Source of the DNA: Yoonia sp. | GTDB lineage: Bacteria; Pseudomonadota; Alphaproteobacteria; Rhodobacterales; Rhodobacteraceae | Assembly: GCF_017854565.1 (NCBI RefSeq) | Contig: NZ_JAFMHJ010000033.1 | Location: forward strand, 1 to 35,065 | DNA length: 35,065 bases | Direction of reading: 5' to 3' | Shown: one piece after another, positions 32,655 through 35,065 of the stretch | How positions within the stretch are numbered: position 1 is the stretch's first letter | How the letters are laid out: each line of letters starts with the position of its first letter | Position numbers and translations under genes: made by a program | The notes under the pieces: model-generated | Told to the model about the DNA's origin: nothing | Database searches by the model: none | Seen by the model: the letters and a program-made list of their open reading frames with translations, nothing else

Positions 32655-33554
32655 ATGGCATATCGCTGGAGCAATGACCTGACACGCGCGGACATCACAC
32701 CGAAATCCGCATTCCTGAACCGCCGCCAGATATTGGTCGGGACGGTAGGGCTGGGGGCCATCGGCCTTGTGGGGTCTGCGGCGCAGGCACAGACGTTGGA
32801 GCCCAATACGCTGGAAGAGATCACCAGCTACAACAACTTCTATGAATTTGGCACTGGCAAGACAGATCCCGCCCAGAACGCGGGCGCGCTGGTCACATCG
32901 CCATGGTCGATCAAGGTGGACGGCATGGTTGATAACCCCGGCGATTACGGGCTGGCCGATTTGCTGGATGGTTTGACGGTCGAGGACCGCATCTATCGGT
33001 TCCGCTGTGTCGAGGCGTGGTCGATGGTGGTGCCGTGGAACGGAATCGAGCTTGCCGATATCCTTAATAAGGTGGGCGTGCAGTCGGGCGCAAAATACGT
33101 GGCCTTTGAAACGGTCGTGCAGCCCGAAAACATGGTCGGCGTGCAGCGCCGCGTTCTGGATTTTCCATATGTCGAGGGGCTGCGTCTGGACGAGGCGATG
33201 CATCCGCTGACATTGATGGCGACGGGCATCTATGACGAACCGCTTGCCAACCAGTCCGGCGCGCCGATCCGTCTGGTGGTGCCGTGGAAGTATGGGTTCA
33301 AGTCGATCAAATCGATTGTGCGCATCACCTTGACGGACGAAGAGCCGCCGACCAGCTGGAACAAGGTCAGTGCCCGCGAGTATGGTTTTTACAGCAATGT
33401 GAACCCGCAGGTGGATCACCCGCGCTGGTCACAGGCGACAGAACGCAAGATCGGTGGCGGGTTGTTTGCCAGCCGTCAGGATACGCTGATGTTCAATGGC
33501 TACGCCGAAGTGGCGGGGCTTTATGAGGGCATGGATCTGTCGGAATTTTTCTAG
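32655..33554 (+). CDS. msrP: Periplasmic methionine sulfoxide reductase catalytic subunit MsrP
   Basis: A 299-residue molybdopterin enzyme (formerly YedY) that repairs oxidised methionines in periplasmic proteins. A Tat signal with LNRRQILVG (about 21-29) predicts export of the folded enzyme, with cleavage near AQA (about 45). The Mo-coordinating Cys is Cys118 in [35 protein letters not shown] (about 217-235) and the C-terminal [10 protein letters not shown] block are typical. ATG 32655 follows GGAGAGG; the ATG four codons earlier is upstream of that site. It is followed by its heme partner msrQ after 62 bp. Confidence 0.96.
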   Translation: MAYRWSNDLTRADITPKSAFLNRRQILVGTVGLGAIGLVGSAAQAQTLEPNTLEEITSYNNFYEFGTGKTDPAQNAGALVTSPWSIKVDGMVDNPGDYGLADLLDGLTVEDRIYRFRCVEAWSMVVPWNGIELADILNKVGVQSGAKYVAFETVVQPENMVGVQRRVLDFPYVEGLRLDEAMHPLTLMATGIYDEPLANQSGAPIRLVVPWKYGFKSIKSIVRITLTDEEPPTSWNKVSAREYGFYSNVNPQVDHPRWSQATERKIGGGLFASRQDTLMFNGYAEVAGLYEGMDLSEFF

Positions 33555-33616
33555 ACACCATGGCGGAGGCTTGGGCGCGGGCCGCACGATATACACTACT
33601 TTTTCGGAGACAAGGC

Positions 33617-34228
33617 ATGACCCCTTCCCAAGCGATCAACGGCGCCCTGCGCAAGGTCCCGGCATGGACTATATACATAGGGATCGCCGCATGGGTGGTT
33701 TGGCTGTTCTATCTGGGCCTAACGGGTGGTCTGGGGGTAGAGCCGATCAATGCGCTGGAACGTGAATACGGGGCGCTGGGCCTGAAGCTGCTGATCCTGG
33801 GTCTTTTGGTGACGCCGTTGCGCAAATGGACGGGGGTGAACCTGATCAAATTTCGGCGTGCCATCGGCGTAACAAGCTTTTTCATGATCCTTGCGCATTT
33901 CCTTGTCTGGGCGGTTCTGGATGTGCAGACGTTCGCGCGGGTCTGGATGGAGATCGTAAAGCGGCCCTATGTGACGGTAGGCATGGTGGCCTTTGTGCTG
34001 CTGATCCCGCTGGCGGCCACATCGAACAATCTGTCAGTGCGGCGACTGGGCGCGGCCCGGTGGCGTAAATTGCACAAACTGACCTATCCGGCGGCGATCC
34101 TGGGGGGCGTACACTATCTGTGGCTGGTCAAAGGCTTTCAGATTGAACCGATCATCTATTTGATCGTCATTCTTGGGCTGGTCGCGACCCGTTATACCAG
34201 CATTGGATGGCGACGGCAGGCTGTGTGA
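33617..34228 (+). CDS. msrQ: MsrPQ heme-containing membrane subunit MsrQ
   Basis: A 203-residue inner-membrane protein of the ferric-reductase-like family (formerly YedZ) that feeds quinol electrons to MsrP. About six membrane helices are seen. Heme-ligand histidines are His94 (FMILAHFLVW), His153 (WRKLHKLTYP) and His166 (GGVHYLW). LALTGGLGVEPINALEREYG-type loop (about 34-53) and NLIKFRRAIG (75-84) are conserved. ATG 33617 is used; AAGG and GGAG precede it. An in-frame extension to 33560 lacks a ribosome site. A strong terminator follows. Confidence 0.95.
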   Translation: MTPSQAINGALRKVPAWTIYIGIAAWVVWLFYLGLTGGLGVEPINALEREYGALGLKLLILGLLVTPLRKWTGVNLIKFRRAIGVTSFFMILAHFLVWAVLDVQTFARVWMEIVKRPYVTVGMVAFVLLIPLAATSNNLSVRRLGAARWRKLHKLTYPAAILGGVHYLWLVKGFQIEPIIYLIVILGLVATRYTSIGWRRQAV

Positions 34229-34254
34229 ATCGCCGCAACGGTCGGAAGTTCAGA

Positions 34255-34286
34255 AACCCGGCGCAGAACTGCGGCGGGTTTTTTTT
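34255..34286 (+). terminator. Intrinsic terminator after msrQ
   Basis: AACCCG, G, CGCAG and CTGCG, G, CGGGTT pair around a 2-nt centre and are followed by eight T. It starts about 26 bp after the msrQ stop and isolates msrPQ from the rrn operon. Confidence 0.92.
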
Positions 34287-34400
34287 GCGGCTGGTGCGGA
34301 AAATGCGACCGAACCATCGCCCCGATTCCCCTGTATGGGGTGGTCGCGTTACCGATTCATGGCGTAGTTTGGCGGTGGTTCACCGTGAGTCTTGCCGGGA

Positions 34401-34423
34401 CTTGTGGATGAAGCTGTGGATAA
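34401..34423. other. Two DnaA-box-like sites upstream of the rrn promoter
   Basis: TGTGGATAA at 34415-34423 is an exact inverted DnaA box (TTATCCACA). CTTGTGGATGAA at 34401-34412 is a near match. A single pair can occur by chance; it might link rrn transcription to replication or be a minor DnaA cluster. Confidence 0.3.
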
Positions 34424-34570
34424 CCCAAAATCTGGTATGTTCCGTTTCCATTCTGCCCAGAGAAATTGCGGCAAGGCGTGATGTTGACGGGACAAAATGG
34501 CTTTAAGTCATTCAAAATGTTCAATTATTTAACGATGTCATAAAAAATGCATGTTTCGCTAAGAAAAGGG

Positions 34571-34599
34571 TTGCGGCCCCCAGCCACTAACCTTAGAAC
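34571..34599 (+). promoter_or_regulatory. rrn operon promoter
   Basis: TTGCGG (34571-34576) and TTAGAA or TAGAAC (34593-34599) at 16-17 nt spacing fit a sigma-70 rrn P1 promoter, after an AT-rich upstream stretch (34500-34565) that could serve as an UP element. A GC-rich discriminator (CCCCCC) follows, typical of stable RNA promoters. Confidence 0.65.
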
Positions 34600-35013
34600 C
34601 CCCCTTACCGGACGAGCAGAGACGCTCTAGGGTGCGCCGGACGGGCCAGACGGAAGCGGAGACGCGGAGGGATGGTTGTGCTGGCGACGAGATAACATTG
34701 AGGTATTACAGGCGGGGCGCGCCAAGAAGTCAGGGCGCATCTTGTGAGTTTTTGTCTCTACGCTTTTTGAAATTGATATATCTGAAGAGATATGTGGGCG
34801 GTTTGGTTCAGTTCGATGGATCAGACGTCTGTATATCAACGCTCTTAGGACTTCGGTTCGATGATAGAGTGTCAGCTTCACTGTTTGAGTGGCTCTTGGT
34901 TAACTTTGTTAACTGAAAGCACAACAAACAGAGAAAACGCCATTTGGTTTCAGTAAGGCCAAGTGGTGATGTGCAGAGGTTCGAACGTCAAGGACAGCGT
35001 CGCAAGATGCTTT
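34600..35013 (+). ncRNA. rrn leader transcript (5' external spacer of 16S rRNA)
   Basis: About 410 nt between promoter and 16S. It contains a hairpin ATATCT-GAAG-AGATAT (about 34777-34792), then GTGGGCGGTTTGG and related conserved-looking blocks, and a boxA-like GGCTCTTGGTTAAC (about 34891-34904) for anti-termination. No protein gene is supported here. The processing stem for RNase III presumably pairs with the 3' flank outside the window. Confidence 0.72.
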
Positions 35014-35065
35014 CAACTTGAGAGTTTGATCCTGGCTCAGAACGAACGCTGGCGGCAGGCCTAAC
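35014..35065 (+). rRNA. rrs: 16S ribosomal RNA, 5' end (partial)
   Basis: CAACTTGAGAGTTTGATCC, then TGGCTCAGAACGAACGC and TGGCGGCAGGCCTAAC are the universal 16S start and the alphaproteobacterial form of the first variable part. The gene runs off the right edge after about 50 nt. Confidence 0.98.

Noticed and set aside
34632-34916. Open frame of 94 codons in the rrn leader
   Set aside because: It sits in the leader RNA between rrn promoter and 16S and has no ribosome site or domain.

Overview
The window looks like chromosomal DNA of a marine or related Rhodobacterales (Roseobacter-group) alphaproteobacterium. Evidence: an alphaproteobacterial 16S rRNA start at the right edge with a long rrn leader, a 41-residue L36 protein of alphaproteobacterial type, PA2778/PA2779-family genes, an msrPQ pair beside a fasciclin gene, mostly high-GC coding sequence, and short interspersed repeats of a kind I associate with this group. 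No transposase, integrase, CRISPR array or phage module was found, so most of the window is ordinary housekeeping and transport DNA.

Layout. 1-1391: end of an unidentified ORF, a small cupin gene, the ribosome-rescue gene arfB, and an unusual leader region upstream of arfB. It holds a 17-nt sequence perfectly complementary to the 3' tail of 16S rRNA, a candidate 18-aa peptide and an intrinsic terminator. 1392-5841 (minus): yhhQ, a phytase-like esterase, mepA and a UMF1-type MFS transporter (the last three tightly coupled), then a thioesterase. 5979-10558 (plus): yggT, the PA2779/PA2778 pair and a stand-alone formate dehydrogenase alpha subunit. 10703-19281 (plus): an acyl-CoA-ligase / Liv-type ABC transporter / PaaK-like ligase locus, probably for uptake and CoA activation of a carboxylic acid; the substrate is unknown. 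19301-22373: a pseudo-caspase/peptidoglycan-binding protein, an orphan TupA-like ATP-grasp gene, rpmJ and tRNA-Val(GAC).

22527-31119: N-formylglutamate amidohydrolase, dinB, a tandem glycine riboswitch driving a dadA-like FAD oxidoreductase, an SPFH/NfeD pair, pyrF, and clpB behind a heat-shock-type promoter. 31213-35065: a His/Met-rich anchored protein, a fasciclin-domain protein, the periplasmic methionine sulfoxide reductase pair msrP-msrQ, then about 780 bp without a protein gene that holds a terminator, DnaA-box-like sites, the rrn promoter and leader, and finally the first ~50 nt of 16S rRNA.

Two repeat families recur. One is a short palindrome (GGGTGGGTT/AACCCACC type) found at five places, four of which coincide with or abut a gene's stop codon. 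The other has the 19-nt core GCCTCCGGCGGGGATATTT and occurs twice. The most unusual candidate system is the arfB leader (1147-1380). All functional statements come from reading translated sequence and family knowledge; no database search was run.
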